Part shown: positions 51,349 through 60,636 of the stretch, piece after piece | How positions within the stretch are numbered: the first letter of the stretch is position 1 | Layout: each line of letters starts with the position of its first letter | Origin: Pararobbsia silviterrae | Lineage (GTDB): Bacteria; Pseudomonadota; Gammaproteobacteria; Burkholderiales; Burkholderiaceae | Length of the DNA stretch: 64,000 nucleotides | NCBI RefSeq assembly: GCF_003628125.1 | Contig: NZ_RBZU01000007.1 | Span: forward strand, 124,363 to 188,362 | Direction: 5' to 3' | Translations under genes and position numbers: made by a program | Notes under the pieces: generated by a model | Databases searched by the model: none | What the model saw: only the letters and a program-made list of their open reading frames with translations | Told to the model about the DNA's origin: nothing

Positions 51349-53712
51349 ATGAAAATCAGCGACGGTAACTGGCTGATCCACGAAGGCTTGCAGGTGATGT
51401 ACCCCGTCTACGTGCACGACGTGCAAGTACGCGGCAAAGAACTGCTGATCTATGCGGCGCCGCGCGACGTGAGTTCGCGTGCGTATCAGCTCGACACCGC
51501 CCTCTTCACCTTGCGCGTGCATTCGCCCGTCGAAGGCGTGATCGGCGTGCGTATCGAACGCCACCAAGGCGGCCGCGCGCAGGGTCCGAATTTCGCGCTC
51601 GCGCAAGACGATGCGCTCGATGTGCGCACGTCGCTGACCGACGATGCGGCAACGCTCACGAGCGGCGCGCTGACGTTCCGGATCGCGCGGCACGGCGACT
51701 GGGCGATCGACTTCGTCCGCGAAACCGAATCGGGCGCGCGCGAACGTCTGACGGGCAGCGGATTTCGCGCGGCCGGCCACGTGACGGAAGCCGGCGGACG
51801 CACCCACGTCTTCGAACGCCTCGACCTCGGTGTCGGCGAAGCCGTCTACGGTCTCGGCGAACGCTTCGCCGCGTTCGTCAAGAACGGCCAGTCGATCGAC
51901 ATGTGGAACCGCGACGGCGGCACGGGCACCGATCAGGCCTACAAGAACATCCCGTTCTATCTGACGAACCGCGGCTATGGCGTGTTCGTCAATCATCCCG
52001 AGCGCGTCGAGTTCGAAGTCGCGACCGAGAAAGTCGCGAAGGTGCAATTCAGCGTGCCCGGCGAAGGACTCGAATACTTCGTCATCGACGGCCCCACGCC
52101 CAAGCGCGTGCTCGATCGCTATACGCAGCTCACGGGCCGTCCCGCGCTGCCGCCGGCCTGGTCGTTCGGGCTCTGGCTGACCACCTCGTTCACGACGAAC
52201 TATGACGAGACGACGGTCAACAGCTTTATCGACGGCATGCGCGAGCGCGATCTGCCGCTGCATGTGTTCCACTTCGATTGCTTCTGGATGCGCGCGTTTC
52301 ACTGGTGCGACTTCGAGTGGAACCCCGAGACCTTCCCCGATCCCGAAGGCATGCTGCGCCGTCTGAAGGACAAGGGCCTGCGGATCTGCGTCTGGATCAA
52401 CCCGTATATCGCGCAACCGTCGCCGCTGTTCGCCGAAGGCCAGAAAAAAGGCTATCTGCTCAAGCGCGCCGACGGCAGCGTCTGGCAATGGGACAAATGG
52501 CAGCCGGGTCAGGCGATCGTCGACTTCACGAATCCCGACGCGGCCGAGTGGTATGCGAACCATCTGCGCCGTCTCGTCGCGATGGGCGTCGACGCGTTCA
52601 AGACCGACTTCGGCGAGCGGATTCCGACGGACGTCGTCTATCACGACGGCTCGGATCCGCATCGCATGCACAACTACTACGCCTTCCTTTACAACAAGAT
52701 CGTGCACGAGGTGCTCGCCGAAGCGCGCGGCAGCGACGACGCGGTGCTGTTCGCGCGCTCGGCCGCCGCGGGCAGCCAGCAATTCCCCGTGCATTGGGGC
52801 GGCGATTGCAACTCGACCTACGAATCGATGGCGGAAAGCCTGCGCGGCGGTCTGTCGCTCGGTTTGTCGGGCTTCGGTTTCTGGAGTCACGATATCGGCG
52901 GCTTCGAAAACACCGCGCCCGCCGACGTCTACAAGCGCTGGTGCGCGTTCGGTCTGCTGTCGAGCCACAGCCGCCTGCACGGCAGCAAGTCGTATCGCGT
53001 TCCATGGTTGTTCGACGACGAAGCGGTCGACGTGCTCCGGCACTTCACGCAGTGGAAGTCGCGGCTCATGCCTTACCTCTATGAACAATCGGCGGTCGCG
53101 GCCGACGAAGGCACGCCGCTCATGCGCGCGATGCTGCTCGAATATCCGCACGATCGCGCGTGCGACTATCTCGATCGCCAGTACATGCTCGGCGCATCGG
53201 TGCTCGTCGCGCCGGTGTTCAGCGAGGCCGGCGACGTCGACTTCTATCTGCCCGCCGGACGCTGGACGCATCTGTTCACGGGCGAGGAAGTCGCGGGCGG
53301 AACGTGGCGGCGTGAACGACACGGCTTTATGAGCGTGCCGATCTACGTGCGCCCCGATACGCTGCTCGCGATCGGCGCGAATGCCTCGAAGCCCGACTAT
53401 GACTATGCGGACGGACTCGAATGGCGTCTGTACGCACTGTCCGACGGCAGCCGCGCGCAAGCGTCGGTGCGCGGCGCCGATGCGGCGTCGGGCGAAGTGC
53501 ACGCGAGCGTGAGCCGTCAGGGCGACATGCTGACCGCCGAGTTCTCGGGCAACGCGCTCGGCTGCACGTTGACGCTCGTCAATCTGACGCAAGCCGTCAA
53601 GGTCGTCGACGTTGCGGGCGCCGACGCTGCGGCGGTCAAGGTCGTCATTGCGGACCATGCGACGCATGTCACGGTCCCGGCGAAGACGACGCGACTCGTG
53701 CTCTCGCACTGA
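51349..53712 (+). CDS. yicI: GH31 alpha-xylosidase (YicI-type)
   Basis: This 787-residue glycoside hydrolase of family 31 contains the nucleophile sequence FKTDFGERIPTDVVYHDG, with the aspartate after KT as the catalytic nucleophile, and FPVHWGGDCNSTYESMAESLRGG followed by GLSGFGFWSHDIGGFENTAPADVYKRW, which is characteristic of the YicI alpha-xylosidase group (rather than alpha-glucosidase). It removes alpha-linked xylose, for example from isoprimeverose released from xyloglucan. No signal peptide is seen, so it acts in the cytoplasm on the imported sugar. ATG at 51349 starts MKISDGNWLIHEG. Confidence 0.93.
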   Translation: MKISDGNWLIHEGLQVMYPVYVHDVQVRGKELLIYAAPRDVSSRAYQLDTALFTLRVHSPVEGVIGVRIERHQGGRAQGPNFALAQDDALDVRTSLTDDAATLTSGALTFRIARHGDWAIDFVRETESGARERLTGSGFRAAGHVTEAGGRTHVFERLDLGVGEAVYGLGERFAAFVKNGQSIDMWNRDGGTGTDQAYKNIPFYLTNRGYGVFVNHPERVEFEVATEKVAKVQFSVPGEGLEYFVIDGPTPKRVLDRYTQLTGRPALPPAWSFGLWLTTSFTTNYDETTVNSFIDGMRERDLPLHVFHFDCFWMRAFHWCDFEWNPETFPDPEGMLRRLKDKGLRICVWINPYIAQPSPLFAEGQKKGYLLKRADGSVWQWDKWQPGQAIVDFTNPDAAEWYANHLRRLVAMGVDAFKTDFGERIPTDVVYHDGSDPHRMHNYYAFLYNKIVHEVLAEARGSDDAVLFARSAAAGSQQFPVHWGGDCNSTYESMAESLRGGLSLGLSGFGFWSHDIGGFENTAPADVYKRWCAFGLLSSHSRLHGSKSYRVPWLFDDEAVDVLRHFTQWKSRLMPYLYEQSAVAADEGTPLMRAMLLEYPHDRACDYLDRQYMLGASVLVAPVFSEAGDVDFYLPAGRWTHLFTGEEVAGGTWRRERHGFMSVPIYVRPDTLLAIGANASKPDYDYADGLEWRLYALSDGSRAQASVRGADAASGEVHASVSRQGDMLTAEFSGNALGCTLTLVNLTQAVKVVDVAGADAAAVKVVIADHATHVTVPAKTTRLVLSH

Positions 53713-53924
53713 AGTCGTCCGCGTGCCCGAGGTCATCGGGCACGCGTATCGCGTCCGGCCGCATGGCCGTCTGATCGGGCATGCGCGCCGGCATCGATGA
53801 CGCGCCGCTCGATGGCGGGTATGACGCGGACATCGCCGTCATCGTCTCGTCCGCGCGCGCGAGTATCATCTCGGAACCGGCGGCCGCCTTCGCGGCGCGC
53901 CGGACCTACCCGAAGAGGATACGT

Positions 53925-54392
53925 ATGCAGATCACCCTGCTGTGCGATGTCCCGCGATTCCTCCCTGCGGTCGCCAAGGCGCTCCACGAAACGTTCTGGC
54001 TCACAGACCCCGAAGCGTCGATCGAACGCGCGATTGACCGCCTCTCGCAACGCCTGAACGCCCACGCGCTCCCCTTCACGCTCGTCGCGCACGATCGCGA
54101 CACCTTGCTCGGCACGGGCAGCGTGCTCGTCAACGAAGTCCCTGAAGATACGGTTCAGTCCGCGTGGCTATCGGCGGTCTGGGTCGACGAAGCGCATCGC
54201 GGCCGCGGGGTCGGCGCGGCGATCGTCGACGCGTGCTGCGCGCATGCGCGACGTCTCGGCGAGCCCGCCCTGCTGCTGATGACGGCCGACGAACGCGAGT
54301 TCTATGAACGCCGGGGCTGGACCGTGATCGACGCGATCGCGGAACCGACGGTCGTCATGCGCCGAAACCTGCGCACCGAGTCGGCGGTCTAG
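53925..54392 (+). CDS. GNAT-family N-acetyltransferase
   Basis: This 155-residue protein has the acetyl-CoA-binding motif of the GNAT fold: LSAVWVDEAHRGRGVGAAIVDACCAHARRLG near 85-115, followed by LLLMTADEREFYERRGW. It is short and has no other domain, so the acceptor substrate cannot be read. It is transcribed alone, convergent with the azoreductase gene. Confidence 0.88.
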   Translation: MQITLLCDVPRFLPAVAKALHETFWLTDPEASIERAIDRLSQRLNAHALPFTLVAHDRDTLLGTGSVLVNEVPEDTVQSAWLSAVWVDEAHRGRGVGAAIVDACCAHARRLGEPALLLMTADEREFYERRGWTVIDAIAEPTVVMRRNLRTESAV

Positions 54393-54422
54393 GCGCGGCG
54401 ACGCTCCCGCGCGGCCGCACGA

Positions 54423-55046
54423 TTAAAAGTCGGCCGCGAGATCGCGGGCCAGCGCCTTGCCGTGGGCGATCGAGGCATGCGCTTGGGCATCCCACGTATG
54501 TTCGATCGTGAGCCGTTTGACGTCGTCCACGCCGATGAACTTCAGCCAGAAGTCGATGTAGTCCGCCTGATGATCGAAGCCCGGACTCGCGATACCCGTG
54601 CGCGTATCGCGATGCTGTCCGCGCACGTGTATGACGAGCGCACGCGGAATCCGCAACGCGGGACCGTATGTCTGTCCATCGAACGTGAACAGCATATTGC
54701 GTTGACTGACGAGATCGATCAGTTGCTTGAGCTTGTACGGATAGTCGAAATTCCACATCGGCACGCCCACGACGATCCGGTCCGCCCGCTGAAATCGCTT
54801 CGCAAGCGACTGGATGCGCATCCAGATCGACAGCTCGGCATCGTTCAGCGGCTGTTTCGAGACCCCCTTGTACTTCGCGCCGATACCCTGAGCATCGAAA
54901 TCGGGGAGGTTCTCTTCCCAGACATTCAGCGTATCGATCTCGACCGAAGGGCAATGCTCGCGATAGGCATCGAGAAACGCGTTGGCCATGCCGATCGAGA
55001 CCGAGTCGGCGCCGCGCGGAGACGACACAATATTCAAGAGACGCAT
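54423..55046 (-). CDS. azoR: FMN-dependent NADH-azoreductase
   Basis: This 207-residue flavodoxin-like protein matches AzoR: MRLLNIVSSPRGADSVSIGMANAFLDAY at the start, PMWNFDYPYKLKQLIDLVSQRN near 95-115 and the FMN-binding end. It reduces azo compounds and quinones with NADH. It stands alone on the minus strand between convergent GNAT and the aceE-type gene. Confidence 0.92.
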   Translation of the reverse strand: MRLLNIVSSPRGADSVSIGMANAFLDAYREHCPSVEIDTLNVWEENLPDFDAQGIGAKYKGVSKQPLNDAELSIWMRIQSLAKRFQRADRIVVGVPMWNFDYPYKLKQLIDLVSQRNMLFTFDGQTYGPALRIPRALVIHVRGQHRDTRTGIASPGFDHQADYIDFWLKFIGVDDVKRLTIEHTWDAQAHASIAHGKALARDLAADF

Positions 55047-55145
55047 CAAAGAGAATCCGAATGAAAACGCGTGAGCGTGTGAGCGTTTAAACGCGCGAAA
55101 GCGGGCCATCGATCGTTCAGGTTCGTGCGGACCGCGCACCGAAGG

Positions 55146-57830
55146 TCAGACCGAGGCCGGGTCGATCTTCTCGGTATCGATACCGTAGCGCGCAATCGCC
55201 TCGCTGACGCGTCGATGCGGGATCACCCCATCGTCGGCGAGCGCCTTGAGCGCCGCGACGACGATGAAATGCCGGTCGACCTCGAAGAACGCGCGAAGCG
55301 ATTCGCGTGTGTCGGAGCGGCCGAATCCGTCGGTGCCCAACGCCACAAAGCGGCGATCGTCGATGAAGGGGCGAATCTGGTCGCCGACGATCTTCATGTA
55401 ATCCGTCGCGACGACGACCGGACCCGGACGCCCTTGCAAACACTGCCGGACGTATGGAATACACGGCGTATCTTCGGGATGCAGCAGGTTCCATCGCTCG
55501 GCAGCCAAGCCGTCGCGGCGGAGTTCGGTCAGACTCGTCGCGCTCCAGACATCGCTGGATACCGCGAAGTCCTGCATCAGTAATTCACTCGCCGCGATCA
55601 CTTCGCGCAAAATGGCGCCGCTGCCGAAGAGTTGTACGTGCGCATGCGAGGAATCTTCCGGCGCGCGATCCGGCACCGCGCTCGGCAATCGATACAGCCC
55701 CTTGAGAATGCCGGCCTCGGCATCGGCCGGCAAACCCGGCTGGGGATAGTTCTCGTTGAGCAGCGTGATGTAGTAGTAGACGTCCTCGTGCTCCGCGTAC
55801 ATCCGGCGCAAGCCATCGTGAACGATGACGGCCAGTTCATACGAGAACGTCGGGTCGTATGACACGCAATTCGGAATCACCGAGGACAGCACATGGCTAT
55901 GACCGTCGTCGTGCTGGAGGCCCTCGCCCATCAAGGTCGTACGCCCCGACGTCGCGCCGAGCAGAAAGCCGCGCGTGCGTGCATCGCCCGCGGCCCAGGC
56001 CAGATCGCCGATGCGCTGCAGACCGAACATCGAATAGAAAATGTAGAACGGAATCATCGGCAACCCATGATTCGCGTACGCGGTGCCGGCGGCGATCCAC
56101 GACGCGAACGCGCCCGATTCATTGATCCCTTCCTGCAGAATCTGGCCGTCGGCCGCTTCCCGGTAGTAGCTCAGTTGGCCCGCATCCTGCGGCGTATACA
56201 GTTGCCCGACGGCCGAATGAATGCCGATCTGTCGAAATAGTCCCTCCATGCCGAACGTGCGCGATTCGTCGGGCACGATCGGCACGATGCGCTTGCCGAG
56301 GTTCGGATCCTTGAGCAGCGTGCCGAGGATGCGCACGAACGTCATGGTCGTCGAGACGCCGCGATCGCCGCTGTCCTTGAGTTGCGCGGCGAACGTCGAG
56401 AGCGGCGGAATCGGCAAGGACGGCACGTCGGCGACGCGCGCCGGGATATGTCCGCCGAGCCGCGCACGGCACTGTGCGAAGTACCGTGCCGCTTCGCTGT
56501 CGGGATCGGGCTTCAGATACGGCATCTCGTCGAGTTGCGCATCGCTGATCGGCAAATGGAATCGATCGCGAAAAGCCCGCACGGCGTCGGCGCTCATCTT
56601 TTTCAATTGATGATTGACGTTCTGGCCTTCGCCGGCCTCGCCCATGCCGAAGCCCTTGACCGTCTTCGCGAGAATGACGGTCGGGCGTCCCTGAGTCCGC
56701 ATCGCCTGCGCGTAGGCCGCATAGACCTTTTCCGGATCGTGACCGCCGCGCGCGAGTCGCCAGATGTCGTCGTCCGAAAGATCGGCGACCAATTCGAGCA
56801 GTTCGGGCGACGTGCCGAAGAAACGTTCGCGCACATAAGCGCCGTTCTGCGACTTGAAGGTCTGATAGTCGCCGTCGAGGCACTCCATCATGCGTTGACG
56901 CAACAGCCCCGTGTGATCGCGCTGCAGCAGCGCATCCCATCCGCCGCCCCAGATGACCTTGATGACGTTCCATCCCGCCGCGCGAAACGTGCCTTCGAGT
57001 TCCTGAATCACCTTGCCGTTGCCGCGTACCGGGCCATCGAGCCGCTGCAAGTTGCAGTTGACCACGAAGATCAGATTGTCGAGCCGTTCGCGGCCGCCGA
57101 GCGAAATGGCCGCGAGCGATTCGGGCTGGTCCATTTCGCCGTCGCCGAGAAATGCCCAGACCTTGCGTCCCTGATGCGCAGTCAGACCGCGGTATTCGAG
57201 GTAGCGCATGAAGCGCGCCTGATAGGCCGCGGTCAACGGTCCGAGTCCCATCGATACCGTCGGAAATTGCCAGAATGCCGGCATCAAACGCGGATGCGGA
57301 TACGACGACAACCCGTCGCGCCCCGCCTCGCGACGGAAGTTGTCGAGTTGCGCTTCGGTCAAGCGGCCTTCGAGATAGGCGCGACCGTAAATGCCCGGCG
57401 CCGAATGCCCCTGGATATAGACGAGGTCCCCCGCGAAGCGCTCGGTGCGGCCGCGAAAGAAATGGTCGAAGCCCACGTCGTACAGCACGGCCGCGGACGC
57501 ATAGGTCGCGATGTGGCCGCCGACGTTCGAATGCTTGCCCGCGCGCAGGACCATGACCATCGCGTTCCAGCGGATATAGGCGTTCAAGCGGCGCTCGATG
57601 CTCAGGTCGCCCGGGTAGACCGGCTGACGTTCGCGTCCGATGGTGTTGACATAGGCACTCGTCACGCGGGCATGCAGATCGCCGTGGAGGTCCGCGTCGC
57701 GATCGACGAGTTGATCGATCAGGTAGTGCGCGCGCGGACGCCCTTCGACCGCCACGACGCCTTCCAGCGCCTCCAGCCACTCTTGTGTTTCTTGCGGATC
57801 GACGTCGATGTGCGGATGGCGGGAATTCAT
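55146..57830 (-). CDS. aceE: Pyruvate dehydrogenase E1 component, homodimeric type (stand-alone)
   Basis: This 894-residue protein is a full-length AceE-type E1, thiamin-diphosphate dependent, with the ThDP motif GDGEMDQPESLAAISLGGRERLDNLIFVVNCNLQRLDGP split over residues about 225-265, NVGGHIATYASAAVLYDVGFDHFF near 105, and HGLPMIPFYIFYSMFGLQRIGDL near 605. It decarboxylates a 2-oxo acid and would pass the acyl group to an E2. No E2 or E3 gene lies beside it; in this respect and in its MarR neighbour it resembles the MdeB-type E1 for 2-oxobutyrate known from Pseudomonas. Its ATG at 57830 follows GGAGA. Confidence 0.9.
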   Translation of the reverse strand: MNSRHPHIDVDPQETQEWLEALEGVVAVEGRPRAHYLIDQLVDRDADLHGDLHARVTSAYVNTIGRERQPVYPGDLSIERRLNAYIRWNAMVMVLRAGKHSNVGGHIATYASAAVLYDVGFDHFFRGRTERFAGDLVYIQGHSAPGIYGRAYLEGRLTEAQLDNFRREAGRDGLSSYPHPRLMPAFWQFPTVSMGLGPLTAAYQARFMRYLEYRGLTAHQGRKVWAFLGDGEMDQPESLAAISLGGRERLDNLIFVVNCNLQRLDGPVRGNGKVIQELEGTFRAAGWNVIKVIWGGGWDALLQRDHTGLLRQRMMECLDGDYQTFKSQNGAYVRERFFGTSPELLELVADLSDDDIWRLARGGHDPEKVYAAYAQAMRTQGRPTVILAKTVKGFGMGEAGEGQNVNHQLKKMSADAVRAFRDRFHLPISDAQLDEMPYLKPDPDSEAARYFAQCRARLGGHIPARVADVPSLPIPPLSTFAAQLKDSGDRGVSTTMTFVRILGTLLKDPNLGKRIVPIVPDESRTFGMEGLFRQIGIHSAVGQLYTPQDAGQLSYYREAADGQILQEGINESGAFASWIAAGTAYANHGLPMIPFYIFYSMFGLQRIGDLAWAAGDARTRGFLLGATSGRTTLMGEGLQHDDGHSHVLSSVIPNCVSYDPTFSYELAVIVHDGLRRMYAEHEDVYYYITLLNENYPQPGLPADAEAGILKGLYRLPSAVPDRAPEDSSHAHVQLFGSGAILREVIAASELLMQDFAVSSDVWSATSLTELRRDGLAAERWNLLHPEDTPCIPYVRQCLQGRPGPVVVATDYMKIVGDQIRPFIDDRRFVALGTDGFGRSDTRESLRAFFEVDRHFIVVAALKALADDGVIPHRRVSEAIARYGIDTEKIDPASV

Positions 57831-57994
57831 GGGCAGGTCTCCGGAATAAGGGGCGAGTGAACGCCATTGCGCGGGCCGCGGCTATGCAATGCGCCGAATA
57901 CACGGAGCAAACGAGCGCGACCCATGAGCGCGACAAAAAACGCGGCGAATACACGCCGCCAATAACCGCGAATGCGGACCACGTCCATCTATCG

Positions 57995-58067
57995 CGCCCA
58001 TACGATTGCAATTGCAATCGTATGGGCGGCCATTGTATCGCCGTCGAGTAGAATTGCAACTGCAATT
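57995..58067. promoter_or_regulatory. Two MarR-type operators between aceE-type and marR-type genes
   Basis: A perfect 34-bp palindrome spans 57995-58028, with a core of ATTGCAATTGCAAT flanked by matching arms. A second site ATTGCA-AC-TGCAAT lies at 58053-58066, 48 bases centre to centre. Both fit a common ATTGCAAYTGCAAT core. The pair sits in the 257-base divergent region, so it likely serves the MarR regulator and both promoters. Confidence 0.7.
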
Positions 58068-58087
58068 ACTTTACGGAGTGTCTCGCC

Positions 58088-58540
58088 ATGCCCCAAGACC
58101 AGCCCGATCTATGGTTCTCGTTTGTCCGCACGCATCGGCTCATGATCCGCGAGGTCGAACGGCGGCTCGCCGAAGCCGGCCTGCCCGCCTACGCGTGGTA
58201 CGACTTGCTGTGGGGACTCGAAAGCGGTCCCGGCGGCACGCGGCGCATGCATGAGCTCGCCGACGTGCTCGTCATCGAGCGCTACAACCTCACGCGACTC
58301 GTCGATCGATTGGAGCAGGAAGGCTTCGTGACGCGCGCGCGCTCGGCCGAGGACGGACGCGCCGCGTTCGCGTCGATCACGAGCAAGGGCCGCGCGTTGC
58401 GTAAAAAAATGTGGAAGGTCTATGAGTCGGCCGTGGCTGAATTGTTCGTCGCGCAATTCGATGCGGACGAACAGCGTACCTTCGCGCACGCACTCGATCG
58501 AGCCGGCGCGGCCGCGCGTCAGGTGACATCGGACGCATGA
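58088..58540 (+). CDS. MarR-family transcriptional regulator
   Basis: This 150-residue winged-helix protein has the MarR pattern: LWFSFVRTHRLMIREVERRLAEAG, YDLLWGLESGPGGTRRMHELADVLVIERYNLTRLVDRLEQEGFVTR (recognition helix in the middle) and a C-terminal dimer helix. It is divergent from the stand-alone E1 gene and probably controls it through the palindromic sites between them. Confidence 0.9.
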   Translation: MPQDQPDLWFSFVRTHRLMIREVERRLAEAGLPAYAWYDLLWGLESGPGGTRRMHELADVLVIERYNLTRLVDRLEQEGFVTRARSAEDGRAAFASITSKGRALRKKMWKVYESAVAELFVAQFDADEQRTFAHALDRAGAAARQVTSDA

Positions 58541-58807
58541 GGCATCGGCAGACCGCTCGCAACGCATAGGCGTCGTCCGCAGCCTCCAAGACGCGCGCGA
58601 ACGATGCATCGCCGTCGGCCGACGCTTTCCACGCGGTCACGGCGACGCGCGCGCACCGAGTCCGCATCGAGTCCGCCCCCAGTTCGCGCCGAGTCCGAAA
58701 GAGACATCAACTTGTCCGTTTCGGCGCTGTTTCTCGACCGTCTCCGCTCGTATCATCGCCAGAAAACGCGCGCGCCCTCGCGCGCAAAAAACAATCTGGA
58801 GACATTC

Positions 58808-60529
58808 ATGCCGTCGAAGCTGCGCCTCCCTTCGCTCGTCGTTGCCGCGCTGTTGCTACCCGGCTGTGCCGCGCTTCATCCGGATACGACCGCACGAAGC
58901 GGCGACGGCGCATCGAACGCCAACAACGCCAACGGCCTCGCCTGCGCGCAGCTCGTGGGCCTGCAGATCCCGTCGAGCGCGATCGGGCTGCCGACATCGG
59001 GCGCCGTCGTGACGACCGCTGCTCACGTCGACCCAAGCGGAGAAGGCAGCAAGGCGGTCCCCGCGCATTGCGCGGTGACCGCCTCGATCGCGCCGCACGA
59101 TCCGGCGGCGCCCGCCGTCAAGCTCAAGATCGCGCTGCCCGACGCATGGAACGCGAAGGCGGTCATGTACGGCGGCGGCGGGCTCGACGGCACGATGCCG
59201 AACGTCGTCGGCAACGTGCCCGCGGGTCCCGCGGACCGCCCTTATCCGATCGCGCGCGGCTATGCCGTCTTCGGCAGCGACTCCGGACACCAAGCGGGTC
59301 CGCTGGGATCGCAAGACGGCGCGTTCGCGAGCAACGACGAAGCGCTGATGAACTGGAATGCGGGCGATGCGCTCAAGAAGACGCGCGACGTCGCGGTCTA
59401 TGTGATCCGCACGCGCTACGGCCAGGCCCCGGCTCGCGCGTATTTCATCGGCGGATCGACGGGCGGCCGCGAAGCGCTGACGGCCATTCAACGCTGGCCG
59501 GGCGATTGGGACGGCGCGATCGCGTGGTATCCGGCGTGGGCCGGCATGGTCAGCATCCTCGGCGGCCAACGCATGAGCCGCGCGCTCGCCGCGCCCGGCG
59601 CCTATCTGACGCCCGCCAAGCGCAAGACGCTGTTCGACGCCGCCATGCAGGCATGCGACGCGCTCGACGGCGTGCGCGACGGCCTGATCAGCAACCAGGC
59701 CGAATGCAACCGGCTCTTCGATCCGGCGAGCGCGACCGTCGACGGGCATCCGCTGCGCTGCCCCGACGGCCACGACACGGGCGATCGGTGTCTGTCCGAC
59801 GCACAGATCCAGGCGGTCAAGACGATCAACGCGCCGATGCGGCTGACCTATCTCGCCAGCGGGTTGACCGAGCATCCGGGCTTCAACATCTGGGGCGCCG
59901 ACACCGGTATCGGCGAAGGCGACGACGTGCTGCACAAGACCGTCCTCTGGCTGGCCCTCGGCCATGCGGCGCCGACCATGCCGATGCCGAAAAACGCGCC
60001 TTACGTGAGCGTGCTCGCCGATCAATGGTTCAAATACGCGGTGACGCGCGACCCGAACGCCGACACGCTCGCGATCGACCCCGAACGCCCGGGCCCATGG
60101 GCCGACAGGATCAGCGATCTCAGCCGCACGCTCGATGCGAAGACCGATCTGTCCGCGTTCAAGGCACGCGGCGGCAAGCTGCTGCTCGCGCACGGTCTCA
60201 GCGACGTGCTCGTCAGCACGCGATCGACGGAGGACTACTACGGCCGACTCGTGAGCCAGATGGGACCCGAGGCCGTGCGTTCATTCGCGCGGTTCTATGA
60301 GGTGCCCGGCTACAACCACGCGGCGAGCGCCGTGTTCAACGCGTCGTGGGACTCGCTGACGGCGCTCGAACACTGGGTCGAAAACGGCGCCGCGCCGGCC
60401 GATCAGATCGTCACGGACACCGCCGGCGTGCCCGGCCGGACGCGCCCGCTCTGCGAATACCCGACGTGGCCGCGCTACAACGGCAGCGGCTCCGTCGATG
60501 CAGCGGCGTCGTTCACGTGTGTGCGCTGA
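58808..60529 (+). CDS. Tannase/feruloyl-esterase-family lipoprotein
   Basis: This 573-residue secreted lipoprotein has a signal ending VVAALLLPGCAAL (lipobox LPGC), then the tannase/feruloyl-esterase fold. Motifs are AVMYGGGGLDG near 120, YFIGGSTGGREALTAIQRWPGDWDGAIAWYPA near 215-245 (nucleophile serine in GGSTGG), GGKLLLAHGLSDVLVSTRSTEDYY near 455 (Asp), and YEVPGYNHAASAVFN near 500 (His). Such enzymes cleave ester bonds to gallic, ferulic or similar acids on plant polymers, or PET-like oligomers in MHETase relatives. ATG at 58808 follows GGAGA. Confidence 0.9.
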   Translation: MPSKLRLPSLVVAALLLPGCAALHPDTTARSGDGASNANNANGLACAQLVGLQIPSSAIGLPTSGAVVTTAAHVDPSGEGSKAVPAHCAVTASIAPHDPAAPAVKLKIALPDAWNAKAVMYGGGGLDGTMPNVVGNVPAGPADRPYPIARGYAVFGSDSGHQAGPLGSQDGAFASNDEALMNWNAGDALKKTRDVAVYVIRTRYGQAPARAYFIGGSTGGREALTAIQRWPGDWDGAIAWYPAWAGMVSILGGQRMSRALAAPGAYLTPAKRKTLFDAAMQACDALDGVRDGLISNQAECNRLFDPASATVDGHPLRCPDGHDTGDRCLSDAQIQAVKTINAPMRLTYLASGLTEHPGFNIWGADTGIGEGDDVLHKTVLWLALGHAAPTMPMPKNAPYVSVLADQWFKYAVTRDPNADTLAIDPERPGPWADRISDLSRTLDAKTDLSAFKARGGKLLLAHGLSDVLVSTRSTEDYYGRLVSQMGPEAVRSFARFYEVPGYNHAASAVFNASWDSLTALEHWVENGAAPADQIVTDTAGVPGRTRPLCEYPTWPRYNGSGSVDAAASFTCVR

Positions 60530-60636
60530 GGGGACCTCAGACGAGGCCTTACGCGACACCTCGGGCGGCCCGCCGGATACCTAGGCCGGCCCGCTCAGTC
60601 TTTCATGCGGCGACCCGAGGGTCTTCACACGGGACC

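Noticed and set aside
50335-53736. Very long open frame (over 1,100 codons) on the minus strand across the alpha-xylosidase and permease genes
   Set aside because: Arginine-, histidine- and glutamate-rich composition typical of antisense frames in GC-rich genes; the opposite strand encodes clear GH31 and permease proteins.
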